From Citrus sinensis (Eukaryota; Streptophyta; Magnoliopsida; Sapindales; Rutaceae), in contig NC_068557.1 in assembly GCF_022201045.2 (NCBI RefSeq), forward strand, positions 13,204,501 to 13,268,500: a DNA stretch of 64,000 bases. The letters are read 5' to 3'. Under the pieces are notes generated by a model. It saw only the letters and a list, made by a program, of their open reading frames with translations. It ran no database searches and was not told the DNA's origin. This document shows, piece by piece, positions 34,740 through 47,807 of this stretch (positions within the stretch are counted from its first letter, which is position 1; each line of letters begins with the position of its first letter). The translations under genes were made by a program, and so were the position numbers.

Positions 34740-37700
34740 TCAATTCAAATCTGGTGGGTCACTCAAATTTATTTCGGTGTCCTCTCCATGTGGTTGGTAC
34801 TCTAGATATGGCTTTAATCTTTGACCATTAACTTTAAACGTGGCACCATTCTTTGGGTCTTTAATTTCAATTGCCCCATGTGGAAAAACAGTATAAATAA
34901 TAAAGGGGCCAGACCAACGAGAGCGTAACTTACCTGGGACTAGGTGCAAGCGAGAATTGAATAAAAGTACTTTCTGACATAGAGTGAAAGATTTTCTCAT
35001 AATTTGCTTGTCATGAAAGACTTTCATTCGCTGCTTGTAAATCTTGGCATTTTCATATGCATCATTGCAAAAAATAGTATAAATAATAAAGGGGCCAGAC
35101 CAACGAGAGCGTAACTTACCTGGGAATAGGTGCAAGCGAGAATTGAATAAAAGTACTTTCTGACATGGAGTGAAAGATTTTCTCATAATTTGCTTGTCAT
35201 GAAAGACTTTCATTCGCTGCTTGTAAATCTTGGCATTTTCATATGCATCATTGCGAATTTCTTCAAGTTCCGCCAGTTGTAATCTTCTTTCTGAGCTAGC
35301 TTGCTGCATGTCAAAGTTGAATTTCTTGATGGCCCAATACGCACAATGTTCGAGTTCCACAGGTAGGTGGCAAGCTTTTCCATACACTAGCCTGTAGGGT
35401 GACATCCCAATCGAGGTCTTGAAAGCCGTTCTATATGCCCATAATACATCATCAAGTCTTAATGACCAATCTTTTCTGTCTGGCCTCACCGTCTTTTCTA
35501 ATATGTGCTTTATTTCTCGATTGGAGATCTCAACTTGGCCACTGATTTGCGGATGATATGGGGTTGCCACTTTGTGAGTGATTGAATACTTTTTCAAAAG
35601 AGTTTTGAATGGTTTGTTACAAAAATGGGCACCACCATAATTGATTATCGCTTGAGGGAATCCAAACCGTGAAACAATGTTGCTTTTCAAAAATCCTATC
35701 ACCACCTTGTGATCATTGGTTCTACATGGAATTGCTTCTACCCATTTCGATACGTACTCAACAACAACTAATATGTATTGATGGCCAAAAGAAAGGGGAA
35801 AGAGTCCCATGAAGTCGATATCCCATACGTCAAAAATCTCAAACATTAGAATTGGATTTAGTGGCATCATATTCCTTCGTGTAATGCTCCCCATTCGTTG
35901 ACACCTATCACATGAAGAACAAAAAGTGTAAGCGTCTCGAAATATAGTTGGCCAATAGAAACCACATTGTAAAACTTTAGTAGCTGTTTTCTTAGTACTG
36001 AAATAGCCTCTACAAGCTTGTTCATGGCATAATGAAAGGATATTTTAAATTTCATTTTTTGGGACACATTGTCTGACAATTTGATCTGCACAATACTTGA
36101 ACAAATAAGGGTCATCCCAAAAGAAATTCTTTATTTCCGCAAAAAAATTGGCTTTGTCTTGGTTGGTCCAATGCTCTGGAAGTTGACCTGTAACAAGATA
36201 ATTCACGATGTCAGCATACCACGGTAATGTTTCCACACTCATCAATTGTTCATCTGGAAATGACTCATTCAATGTTAAAGGTTCAGTAATTGTGTCAAAA
36301 TGGAGACAAGAGAGATGGTCTGCCACAACATTTTCCGTGCCTTTCTTATCTTTAAATTCCAAGTCGAATTCCTACAAAAGTAACACCCAACGAATTAGTC
36401 TAGCTTTTGCATCTTTCTTTGTGAGAATATATTTAAGAGCAACATAATCTGTGAATACAATTATTTTACAACCAATGAGATACGATCGAAATTTCTCTAA
36501 TGCAAACACTACTGCTAGTATTTCTTTTTTAGTAGTTGAATAGTTCAACTGTGCATAATTCAATGTCATACTAGCATAGTAAATAACATAGGGAATTCGA
36601 TCAACTCTTTGTCCTAACACTGCTCCCACTGCATAATCAGATGCGTCACACATGAGCTCAAATGGTAAGCTCTAGTCTGGGGGCTGAATGATGGGTGATG
36701 ATGTCAACAACTGCTTTAACTTTTCAAATGCCACAAGACATGAATCATTAAAGATAAAAGGTACATCCTTAGCAAGTAGATTGCATAAGGGTCTAGAAAC
36801 TTTGCTAAAATCTTTAATGAAACGTCTATAGAAACCAGCATGCCCAAGGAAAGATCTTACTTCTTTGACTGTTTTGGGTGGAGGAAGATTAGAAATGAGA
36901 TCCACCTTGGCTTTGTCAACCTCAATACCTTTGCTCGAAATGATGTGACCGAGAACAATACCTTATTTTACCATAAAATGGCACTTCTCCCAATTTAAGA
37001 CTAAGTTCTTCTCGATACATCTCTGCAGAACTAATGTTAGATGATGTAAACATTGATCAAATGAATCACCAAAGACAGAAAAGTCATCCATAAAGACTTC
37101 AAGGAATCGTTCAACCATATCAGAAAAAATGCTTAACATGCATCGTTGAAATGTGGCAGGTGCATTACATAATCCAAATGACATCCTCCTATATACAAAT
37201 GTGCCAAAAGGGCAAGTGGAAGTGGTCTGCTCTTGATCTTTTGGTGCTATGGGAATCTGATTATATCTTGAGTAGCCATCTAAAAAGTAATAAAATTCAT
37301 GACCTGCTAATCTATCAAGCATTTGATCGATAAATGATAAAGGAAAATGGTCTGTACGTGTGACATAATTCAACTTTCTATAATCAATGCATACAGGCCA
37401 TCATGTAGTTACTCCAGTTGGTATCAATTCATTATCGGCATTGGTAACTACTGTGACTCCTGATTTTTTAGGGACAACTTGTACATGACTGATCCATGAA
37501 CTATCAGAAATGGGGTAAATGTTACCTGCATCTAATAGCTTAAGGACTTCAGTTCTAACAACTTCTTTCATGTTAGGATTTAACCGACGTTGCATTTCCC
37601 TAGTAGGTTTAGTATTTTCATTCAGGTGAATGTAATGTATGCAGTCTACTGGGTTTATACCTTTTATGTCTGCTATGATCCATCATAATGCTCCTTTGTG

Positions 37701-40325
37701 CTCTTTTAAAACATCAAACAACTTACCTTTTTGTTCGTCATTGAGGGATGATGAGATGATTACCGGTAGAGTACTTTCTTCTCCCAAAAATGCATATTCC
37801 AGAGTGTTGGGTAATAGTTTGAGCTCCAGTTTCGGTGGTGATTCTGATAATGAGATGAGTTTCTTCTCTGATGGTGCTAGTTGCTCAACTTTTGACTTCC
37901 ATTTATTAATGTCCATGGATGGTGCTGAGTCAAGTAAGGCGTTGACCTCATCGACTGATCTGTCAATATCAAAATCCAAGCCAAAGTGAGTTAAACATGT
38001 TTGTAAAGGATCATCACTAAGGTTTGAAACAAAAGTATTATCAACTAATGTTTCTATTAAATTCACATCAACAATTCCATCATCTGCATTGTGAAGTTGT
38101 TTGGAAATGTTGAAAATGTTTAGCTCCATAATCATGTTGCCGAAGGACAACTGCATGTTTCCAGTTCTGCATTGAATGTGAGCATCCGCAATTGCTAAGA
38201 AAGGTCGGCTGAGGATAATGGGGATGTGCTTCCTTGAATCCTGGATTGGTTGAGTGTCAATTATAATGAAATCAACAGGAAAATAAAACTTATCTACCTG
38301 GATAAGCACGTCCTCCACAATACCATGAGGTATTTTTGTGGACCGATCTGCAAGTTATAACACTACTGGAGTTGGATGTAATTCTCCAAGTCCAAGTTTC
38401 ACAAACACTGAATAAGGTAACAGATTTACACTAGCTCCTAAAATCCCACAAAGCATTCTCAATTGTGTGATTCTCTATACTACATGAGATAGTGGGGGAG
38501 CATGAGTCTTTGCATTTTAGAGGAATTTTGTGTTGGAGTATAGAACTAACGTTTTCTGTTAAAAATGCATTCTTTTGAGCATGAATGTTTCTCTTTTTAG
38601 TACAAAGGTCTTTAAGAAACTTGGCATAAGATGAAACTTGCTTTATAGTATCAAGTAAAGGGATGTTAACACTTACTTATTTGAAGATTTCAAGAATCTC
38701 ACCTGTGGATTTTCCCTTCTTTCCTTTAGCTAACCTCTGAGGAAATGGAGCTTTGGGAACATATTCTCGTGGGTTGGTTTATTCTTTCTCTTCCGATGGT
38801 GAGTCTTCAACATTCACAGGTACAATTTGATTTTCTTTTGTCATTGGCATCTCTACTTTGTTGTCGACTTCTTTTCCTTTTCGCGAAGTCATGACTGCTT
38901 TGACCTCTCCATGCTGCTGTGGTGAACTGGTACTTGCTTCATGTACTCCTTTAGGATTAGGCACTGGTTGACTTGGAAATTTACCTTTCTCAACAGTCAT
39001 TGCCAAGGTCTGAACTGAAGAAGCAAGTTGTCCTACCATCTTCTCGAGGCTTGAAACTGATTGGGCTTGTGAGTTGAAGCCTGCTCTCATTTCATTTCGT
39101 AGTCCATCAATGAGTGGTTCTGTTGCTCAATCGTAGAATGAGTAACATTCTTGAAATTATGGAAAGCATCCTCCCATGGTCTGGGTTGAGAGTAGTTTTG
39201 GTTATGATTGTATGGTCTAAATGGTGGCTGAAAGGCTTGAGGAATTTGAGGAATTAGTTGCATTGGTGGAGCTGGAGCTGCTGGTCCATTCTGTTGGAAT
39301 CCTTGAGAGCATGAAAAATTAGGGTGGTCTCTCCATCCAGGGTTATATATGTTGGAGTATGGGTTGTAATTAGATGGTTTTCTCATTACACCTATGGCAT
39401 TGGCTTGATCTAAGTATGAGTCATGGTCATGTGGCTCTGTTGATTTAGCAGTCGATAACGATGCTATTTGTCGAGCGAGACCTTCAACCATCTCCTTGAC
39501 TTATTTGATTCCCGAAGTTGACTTGCCAATGTGAACCTCATTTACTCATTTAATTCTTTTAGTATTCCTGAGTAACTGACTCCGTTGTTGGGAATTATCC
39601 GCTTGTCGCTGGAAGAATTCCCAAATCTCTGATGCACTTTTTGACATTAGCTCTCCTCCACTTGTTGTCATTAGTCATTCTTGCACATTCGGCAATAATC
39701 CCTTCAAAAAGTATTGGTATTGGTGCCATTTCTCGTACCCATGATGTGGACACTTCAAGAGTAGCCCATTGAATCGCTCCCATGTTTCGAAAAACGACTC
39801 GCCTTTTCTCTGGGTAAACTCTGAAATTTCATTGTGAATAGTATTGGTTTTATGCACTGAGAAATATTTATTCAAAAATTTAGTTACCATTTGTTCCCAT
39901 GATGTAATGCTATTGGTAGGTAATGTATTGAGCCATGAACGAGCTCTATCCTTTAAAGAAAATGAGAATAATCTAAGTTTAACATCATCATCTGAAAAAT
40001 TCTCATATCTAAATGTTTGACAAAAAGCATGAAAATCATTCAAATGATTATATGGGTCCTCATTTTCTAGGCCATAGATTGTTGGGAGACAATTTAGCAC
40101 ACTAGATTTTGGTTCAAAACTCCTAGAAGCTACATTTGGGTATCTTATGCATGATGTGCTCAAATTAGCTAGGGGACTAAAGTAGTCCTTAAATGACCTA
40201 TCATGTGGTGGTGCTTGTTGTTGCAAATCTATTTTATTTTTAACATGTTTGTGTGTGCACAATATTTTTTCTAATTCAAGGTCTATAGGCTCAAGATTAG
40301 GTAATAGTGACCTTCGACTATGCAT
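34740..40325 (-). pseudogene. TE-C gag-pol polyprotein, broken
   Basis: Minus-strand Ty3/gypsy polyprotein. It has the family-L gag start (MHSRRSLLPNLEPIDLELE), the RLFSFSLKDRARSWLNTLP gag domain and the YNPGWRDHPNFS block. The protease-type region follows ([14 protein letters not shown] near 38260), then RT with FMDDFSVFG near 37090, RNase H ([10 protein letters not shown] near 36440) and the integrase core (DVWDIDFMG near 35815). At least ten stops or frameshifts split it; the longest open piece (35894-34740) covers the integrase core and C-terminus. Many stops replace Trp or Gln codons, as expected from C-to-T decay. An in-frame 186-bp duplication lies in the C-terminal part (34891-35262). 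No CCHC knuckle is visible in gag. Confidence 0.88.
34891..35262 (-). repeat. 186-bp in-frame tandem duplication in TE-C integrase
   Basis: Two adjacent 186-bp units (34891-35076 and 35077-35262), equal to 62 codons, each encode the block from [15 protein letters not shown] through [15 protein letters not shown] has the block once (about 57024-57200). The reading frame is kept across the junction. Confidence 0.9.
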
Positions 40326-40671
40326 GCAAAGAACATAAATAAATGGGAACAAAACAAATAAAAATAAAGAAGAAGAAGAAATTACGGTACTAATCTTATT
40401 ACGCTGTTACAATCTTTCTATAAAAAAAAACACACTTAAAAAAAATACGTGAAATAAATTAACTAAAAATAAATTAATAAGCTAAACAAAAAAAATTACA
40501 AAGAAAATTAAATTACAAAATTTTAAAGAAGAGAAAATGAAAAGAAATTCTTACCTTTAAATGTAGATTCACTTTTTTTTCTTTTTTCTTTTTTTATAAA
40601 AAAAATTACAAGAAAATAATTAAAAGAAATTATTCATAAAAATTAATTTTACGAATTAAAATAACTTACCT

Positions 40672-40688
40672 CCCTGGCAACAGCGCCA
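40672..40688 (-). other. TE-C primer binding site (tRNA-Asp, decayed)
   Basis: On the minus strand it reads TGGCGCTGTTGCCAGGG, against TGGCGCCGTTGCCGGGG in TE-E. The two differences are one C-to-T and one G-to-A transition, both at former CpG sites. Confidence 0.85.
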
Positions 40689-40694
40689 AAAACT

Positions 40695-41995
40695 TATTGT
40701 GCAAATTTTATTAAACTCGTAAGCGCACGAATCTATTGTAGAATAGATTAATGGTGACGAGTGTTGATCCCACGAGGAGGTGGATTTTAATTATGTGTAG
40801 AATTAATTTTGTATGAGGGTTGTTGGATTTGTGGTAAAAGTGACTTAGATTATCCTAAAATTGGAATTGAAATGCCGAGAATAAATTGAAGAGAAATCTA
40901 TTGAAATGACGTACTTGGGTATCTTGATTCGTATCAACATGCACTATGGACAAAATATTCCTTATTAATGCCAATTAAATCATGAGGGAGGTATCCACAC
41001 CTCATGAGCCACACTCTAATCAATATGGTGCTAAGGGCTTATCATGCCAAATAATAATAACCTTGTACTAGAGAGCCGGTGAAACCAGGGCGGTATCTAA
41101 ACAAGTTTATTATTATTTGTCAACGAGAAGTCAAAACATTCACAAAAACTAGAGGGGAAGAGAAAATAAATTTACCAAATAAAGCCCATGACATATGTTG
41201 AGATTTCACCTTCAACCCAAGCTTGAAAGAAAATTAGCTACTCATAATTGAACTAGGGGCAAAATGAGAATTTATTAAAATACATAGGAAATACAAGATG
41301 GAGAAGGAATTACAGAAAATAGATCCCAAAAATGGATTCAGAGTTATCAAATGAGGGGGGGAGGCCCCTTTTTTATAGATACATTGAGTAAATCATGGCC
41401 ATCGGATTAAAAACAGTTTGGACACTCAAGATTGCGCCACATCATTAGTCAACAATACGCGGTTTGACCACGCGGTTTGAACAGTATCGCGGTTTGGTTG
41501 AAAATAATCCTGTGTATATGCATGTACCGTACGCGTAATTTTTGGTCCACTAACATACTGTCAGGTCACCAATCAACAATGCATAAGAATTTGAGTCCAA
41601 TAGGATCGTGACACCTTATCAGTCACTGCCACATCATCGGTCAATGTCACATCATCGATCTGTCTATGTGAACAATGTTGTGAACAGTAACGTAGATAGT
41701 ACCTTACATGTGAATAGTACCATACATGTGAATAGTGCTATTTTTCCTTTTATGCTCCTCCTAAGGTTTTTGACAGTCCTGAGTTCAAAAGTGATGTCCG
41801 TTTTGCCGTCTGATCTCTTGTTCATTGTGAAATGACCATAATACCCTTAAAATATATAAAATACTTAATTAAAATAAAACACACGTAATTAAATAATAAG
41901 AAACTTAAATACATAAAAGTAAGGGTGTTAGTAAGACTTGAAGTGTAAAATGACGATTTTTTCCTTTATAAATATACATTTTCTAACACTCAACA
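40695..41995 (-). repeat. TE-C 5' LTR
   Basis: 1,301 bp. In plus orientation it runs from TATTGTGCAAATT (a decayed TGTTGTGC end) to TTCTAACACTCAACA. It carries the family's TATA region (CTATAAAAAAGGGG complement near 41370) and degenerate ACGT-core boxes. Confidence 0.9.
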
Positions 41996-42000
41996 ATATG

Positions 42001-45000
42001 CTCCAAAGTAAGATTCCTACAAAAGTGAAGGATCCAGGAAGTTTTACAATGCCCTGCTCTATAGGAACTAAGTACACAGGCAGAGCAGTTTGTGACTTGG
42101 GAGCCAATATGAATCTGATGCCATTGTCTATATTTATGCAATTGGGAGTAGGGGAATGCAGACCAACAACAGTTACTCTGCAATTAGCTGACAGATCTCA
42201 TGCATATCCTGAAGGAAAAATTGATGATGTACTGGTGAAGGTGGACAAATTCATCTTCCCAGTAGACTTCATTGTACTGGACTTTGATGCTGATAAAGAG
42301 GTACCCATAATACTTGGAAATCCTTTCCTAGCAACAGGAAAGACTCTGATAGATGTACAGAACGGAGAGCTCACCGTAAGAGTGAATGATTAGCAAGTCA
42401 TATTTAATGTACTAGAGGCTATGAAGAACCTTGATGAAGTAAAAGATTGCAATTTCCTAAGTGTTGTGGATTTTGTTGTAGTAGACAGAATGGACAGATG
42501 CTGCAGTAATGAGATCAATAGAGTGACCACCTTTGAAGATTTAGAAGAGGAAGAAAAGCATTTTGATAGGCATAATAGGTTTATTGAGCATCTGAATCTT
42601 TCAGACAGGGAAATAAAAACAACTTTACCATCTATTGAATCATATTCTAGTCTTGAATTAAAATTGTTACCTTCACATTTGAAATATGTTTATCTTGGTC
42701 AAAACAACACACTCCCAGTAATCATTTCCTCTACCTTGAATGCAGGTCAAGAACAGAGTCTCGTAGATTTGCTTGGAAGATACAGAAGAGCAATTGGATG
42801 GACCATGGCAAACATCAAGGAGATAAGCCCATCAATATGCATGCATAAAATCCTGTTAGAAGATTGCTTCAGCAATTCGGTGGAGCATCAGAGAAGGTTG
42901 AACCCTATTGTGAAAGCAGTGGTGAAAAAGGAAATCATCAAATGGCTGGATGCTGGAATCATATATCCAATATCAGACAGTTCGTGGGTGAGCCCAATTC
43001 AATGTGTTCCAAAGAAGGGAGGGATAACAATGATAGCTAATGAGAGGGATGAACTTATTCCTACAAGGACAGTGACTGGATAGAGAGTATGTATGGATTA
43101 CAGGAAGCTCAACAAATCCACAAGGAAAGATCACTTCCCACTCCTATTCATAGATCAAATGTTGGACAGACTTGCTGGAAAATAGTACTATTGCTTCCTA
43201 GATGGGTATTCAGGCTACAACCAGATTGTTATAGCTCCAGAAGATTAGGAGAAGACTACATTTACCTGTCCTTATGGAACATTTGCCTTTAGAAGAATGC
43301 CCTTTGGTTTGTGCAATGCTCCAGTAACTTTTTAAAGATGCATGATGTCTATTTTTTCTGATATGGTAAAGCAGACTTTAGAAGTTTACATGGATGACTT
43401 CTTAGTTTTTGGAGAGACATACAATGATTGTTTACATAACTTGGAAGAAGTTCTTAAAAGATGTGAGATGACTAACTTAGTACTCAATTGTGAAAAGTGT
43501 CATTTCATGGTGCAAGAAGGAATAATGTTGGGTCATAAGGTATCCAAGAATTGCATTGAGGTAGACAAAGCCAAGATAGAGGTAATAGATAAACTGCCAC
43601 CTTCCACTTCAATAAAGGGTATTAGGAGTTTTCTTGGTCATGCTGGATTTTACAGAAGATTCATTAAGGATTTTTCCAAGGTAACTAAACCATTATGTTC
43701 ATTGCTAGAATATGACAAGCCTTTTCACTTTGACAAAGATTGTCTCCAAGCATTTGGAGAATTAAAGAAAGCTCCGATCACTGCACCAGTGGTTATATCT
43801 CCAGACTAGACTCTATCATTTGAACTGATCTGTGATGCTAGTGACCATTCTGTGGGAGCAGTATTAGGGCAAAGAAAGGATAAGGTTTTTCACTCCATAT
43901 ACTATGCAAGCAAAACTCTTACTCAAACTCAAATCAATTACACCACTACAGAGATAGAGTTGCTAGCAGTAGTATTTACTTTTGATAAATTCAGAGCTTA
44001 CTTGGTGGGTACTAAAGTAACTGTATACACAGACCATGCAGCCATCAAATACTTAATTTCAAAGAAGGATGCCAAACCAAGATTAATCAGATGGATCTTA
44101 TTGCTTTAAGAATTTAATCTGGAAATTAAAGATAGAAAGGGGACTGAGAATAAAGTAGCAGACCACCTATCACGGCTGGAAGCAGACACAAGTATCTTGA
44201 CAAGGAGTGACATCACTGAAACTTTTCCTGATGAACAACTATTGGTAGTATAGCAAGCACAGATGCTGCAACAGTCAGGATCTCCATGGTATGCAGATTT
44301 GGCTAACTACTTAGTAAGTGGGTTGCTACCACCTGAGCTGAAGTTTCAGGAGAAAAAGAAATTTCTTCATGATGTTAGAAGTTATCAGTGGGATGACCCA
44401 CATTTATATAAGCTATGCTCAGATCAAGTAATTCGAAGATGTGCTTCAGAAGGAGAAATTCCCTACATACTGGAGTCATGCCATGCTGCAGCATATGGAG
44501 GACATTTTGGTAGTCACAGAACAACTGCTAAAGTTCTACAATCAGATTATTACTGGCCTTTTATTTTTAAAGATGCTTATGAATTTGTTAAATGTTGTGA
44601 CAGGTGTCAAAGGACAGGGAACATCACTAAAAGACATGAAATGCCATTGACCAACATTCTGGAAGTGGAAGTTTTTGATGTCTGGGGAATAGATTTCATG
44701 GGACCTTTTCCACCATCCTTTGGGAACTTATATATCATTGTTGCTGTGGATTATGTCTCCAAGTGGGTAGAAGCTGCAGCATTACCTACCAATGATGCTA
44801 AAACAATGGTGGCTTTTCTTCAGAAAAATATTTTTTTCCAGGTTTGGTACTCCTAAAGCAATTATTAGTGATGAGGGTACTCATTTTTGCAATAAAGTCT
44901 TTGCTGCAGCTATGGTAAAATATGGAGTCAGACACAAGGTAGCAACAACATGTCACCCACAATCCAATGGTCAGGCTGAAGTGTCCAACAGAAAAATTAA

Positions 45001-45577
45001 AAAGATCTTAGAAAAAGTGGTGAACCCAATAAGGAAGGATTGGTCTTTGCAGTTACATGACTCCCTATGGGCCTATAGAACAACATACAAAACTCCACTT
45101 AGCATGTCTCCTTACCGAATTATTTATGGGAAGGCTTGTCACTTGCAACTAGAGCTAGAGCATAAAGCACACTGGGCACTGAAGCAATTAAATTGGGATA
45201 TTCATGCTGTAGCAGAGCAAAGGAAGCTTCAACTTTATGAGCTTGATGAATTACAACCATTATCATATGAAAATGTAAGAATCTATTAAGAGAGGACAAA
45301 ACACTGGCACGACAAGCATATTCAAAACAGGCAATTCAGCCCTGGTCAATTAGTGTGGCTTTATAATACAAGATTAAGATTATTTCCGGGAAAGCTAAAA
45401 TCACGATGGTCTGAACCTTTTAAGCTGTTGAAATTTTATCCTCATGGAGCTGTTGATCTTTTAGATGAACAAACAGGTCAAGAATTTAAAGTTAATGGAC
45501 ACAGGGATAAGCATTACATACACCTAGCGACAGATTGTTCAAAGGAGTTTTTACTCCTTAAAGAACCTAGCTATTGA
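42001..45577 (+). pseudogene. TE-B protease-RT-RNase H-integrase, broken
   Basis: Continuation of TE-B after the TE-C insertion. It has the protease core CDLGANMNLMP (near 42090) and VDKFIFPVDFIVLD. RT follows, from NPIVKAVVKKEI with the catalytic YMDDF at about 43388-43402. RNase H ([26 protein letters not shown]), the integrase HHCC zinc region ([12 protein letters not shown]...CCDRCQ near 44500-44610) and the DDE core ([22 protein letters not shown]) come next. Lesions include TAG at 43081-43083 after TVTG, TAA near 43335 within the ATFQRC box, TAG near 43807 and near 44252, and a frameshift near 44835. The integrase C-terminus ends at 45577. Identity to family L is clearly lower than identity within family L. 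Confidence 0.9.
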
Positions 45578-46337
45578 GTAGTGAAAGAAGGTCAGGCTGA
45601 AGGACCTTAAATCAAGCGCTCAATAGGGGGCAACCCATTGTGGAGAAAGCCAACTCAAACCGAGTTTGATCCTCTTTGGTTTTGTTGACGACTCTCCCTT
45701 TCTTCCATTTTATTTAATTTTTTTCTTCAATTCAAGTTATTTAGTTTTATCTTTTCACATTATTGCACTCTTTACTTTTGTTATCATTTGATCTCTTTAT
45801 TTTTAATTATTTTTAGAATTGGTTTTAGTTTTTGTGGTAAGTATGTGTGGCGATTGAATTCCTTTTTGACAAGTGAGGTTGTACGGTTACAGAGTGTAGA
45901 GTCAAGTCACGTGTCAGAAGGTATGAGAATGGAGTATGTAACCGTTGCTAGAGCACGCAAATGGGTGCTGCAGCAACTAATATTGCCATTACAGTAATTA
46001 AAAATTGGAGCCTCTCACTTACCGTTGGAGATAAATCATGACAGATGGTTGCATGAATTTGGATAGCGATTGAGAAAAAATCTCCTAAATGAATGCATTA
46101 ATTTAGCTGGCCTATGTTTTTGGGATATACTTATTATATTCAAAATATTTTTTCCCCAATTTATCTTTATTTACCGGATTTATCTTCATTTAAATTCAAC
46201 TATAAAAGGGAATCACTGTGCATAGTGACCTACGACATTATTCCCTCTCCTTCGCAAGTGCAACTCTAATAATTCTTACCCTCATCTTCTCATTTTACTC
46301 TCAGGGACATTATCCTCCATTTGTTACTGCTATAGCC
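45578..46337 (+). other. TE-B spacer between pol and third ORF
   Basis: The spacer holds a CAATAGGGGGCAACCCATTG stem near 45620 and a T-rich stretch, with no supported gene. A TATAAAAGGG box near 46201-46210, about 130 bp before the third ORF's ATG, could serve as an internal promoter. Confidence 0.4.
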
Positions 46338-47807
46338 ATGCCAAGGTATAAGAAAACAACCAGCCGCCTCAAAGATCCTTTACGCTTTTAGAGTTACCAT
46401 GCTAAAGAAAAATATGAAGAATTCATTGACCTGTGCAAGATTCTGGAAGAAAAAAGGGTTTCAATTTCCAAAACAACTCATCGAAATTGTGCAAACAATA
46501 CACAATGCTGCAGCAAAGCGTGGATGGTTAGAGTTTTGCAACCACCCTCGAGATCCTGTTCTACCAATAGTCAAGGAATTTTACGCCAATTTGGTAAGCT
46601 CTGATCAGCACAACATTTGGGTAAGAAACACACTTGTTCCATTAGACTTCCACGTTGTAAATGCTTTTTATAATTTACCTGCTGAAATTAATTGTGAGTA
46701 TGCCAAGTTGCTTGATAAATTGACCACGAAAAAATGGAACACCATCTTCATAACTTTTACAATAGAAGGGGCATCATGGGCTAATAAGGAAGGGCGTGTA
46801 GTTAATAAGATATATTTGAAACCTATTGCTAAGGTGTGGGTGAAATTTCTGAAATCTAGGCTTATGCCAACCACTCACACTACTACAGTTTCACAAGAAA
46901 GGTTAGTGTTGTTATATGCCATTGTTCGGGGGCTTCCTATAAATGTGGGCAGCATCATCGAAAACGAAATCAGAGATTGTGCAGTAAAGAATCACAAAAC
47001 TACTGCCTTGCTATTTCCTTCACTCATTACCAGCATCTGTGTAGTATCCGGTGTTTGTCTTGATGCGAAAGATGAACATGTCAAGAATGATGGTGCCTTT
47101 ACGACACGTACCATTGAGAGAGTTGCTGGTGAGAGTGCTGGAACAACAATTGAACCAGCTGCTGTAACAGGAGCAATGTGCTGAGGCTCAACAAAGAGAA
47201 AACGATCGGTTTTGGAGCTATCTACAACACCTGGACAACCAACTACACTAATTTCCTCTTTACATGAAACACACTCACCAGAACTTCCCTAATTCATTGT
47301 TCCAGCAGTACAATTTTGACACCAACACCACAAGTGCTCTAGCAGAAGCCAGTGAGGAAGCCACTGCCACAGATGAACCAGAAGCTGAAGCTGCAGCAGA
47401 ACCACAAGCGGAGGTAGAATTAGAAGATGCTGAACCATCTGATCAACCTGAAGAAGAAGGTGACAAGTCTGCGACTGACAACTCACCCACAGAGGCAGAG
47501 GACGACTTTGAGAAAGAGCGTGAGGAACCCTCAATCAATACCCATTCCAAAACTAGGAAAAGGCACATTATACAAGAAAAGGAAGAGAATGACCCTAAAG
47601 AGGAACCCTCCATTCCAGTCCTTTTGGGCAAGGGCAAGGCAAAAATAGCAACACCTCCAGCCTCTGAAGATGAAATGGAGCAAATCGATGCAGAGCTGGC
47701 TGCTGCAGCAACCAGAGTTACACCTACACTTGCAGAAGCCAAGCGGCTGCTTGATATAATTGCCGCCATCACAGCTGAGGGCCAGGTAGTTGATGCATCA
47801 ACCCTAA
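46338..47807 (+). pseudogene. TE-B third ORF (plant 'putative transposon protein' type)
   Basis: Athila-type elements often carry a third ORF of unknown function after pol, and this has the family wording: REFYANLV-type (KEFYANLVSSDQHNIWVRN), NAFYNLPAEI, and RLVLLYAIVRGLPINVGSII. It starts at ATG 46338, has a TAG at about 46389 and a frameshift near 46455, then is open to 47184. After that it is shifted into an acidic, Ala/Glu-rich tail (47264-47807) that ends at the TE-D insertion. No transmembrane segment typical of an envelope protein is visible. Confidence 0.7.

Larger units (their letters stand above)
28601..41995 (-). mobile_element. TE-C: complete but decayed family-L Ty3/gypsy element
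   Basis: Read on the minus strand it has: 5' LTR (41995-40695), primer site (40688-40672), gag-pol (40325-34740), small ORF2, cysteine-rich ORF3 (34235-33678), LOG-like ORF (33358-32691), 3' noncoding region, polypurine tract and 3' LTR (30816-28601). It is flanked by the exact 5-bp duplication ATATG. Without the 920-bp hAT insertion in its 3' LTR it is about 12.48 kb, almost the same as TE-E (12,469 bp). The two LTRs differ by about a dozen transitions in the first 130 aligned bases alone, so it is much older than TE-E. It sits antisense inside TE-B's gag-pol. Confidence 0.93.

Noticed and set aside
46338..47807. Retroviral-type envelope gene in TE-B
   Set aside because: No signal peptide or transmembrane segment is visible, and the wording matches the plant third-ORF family of unknown function.
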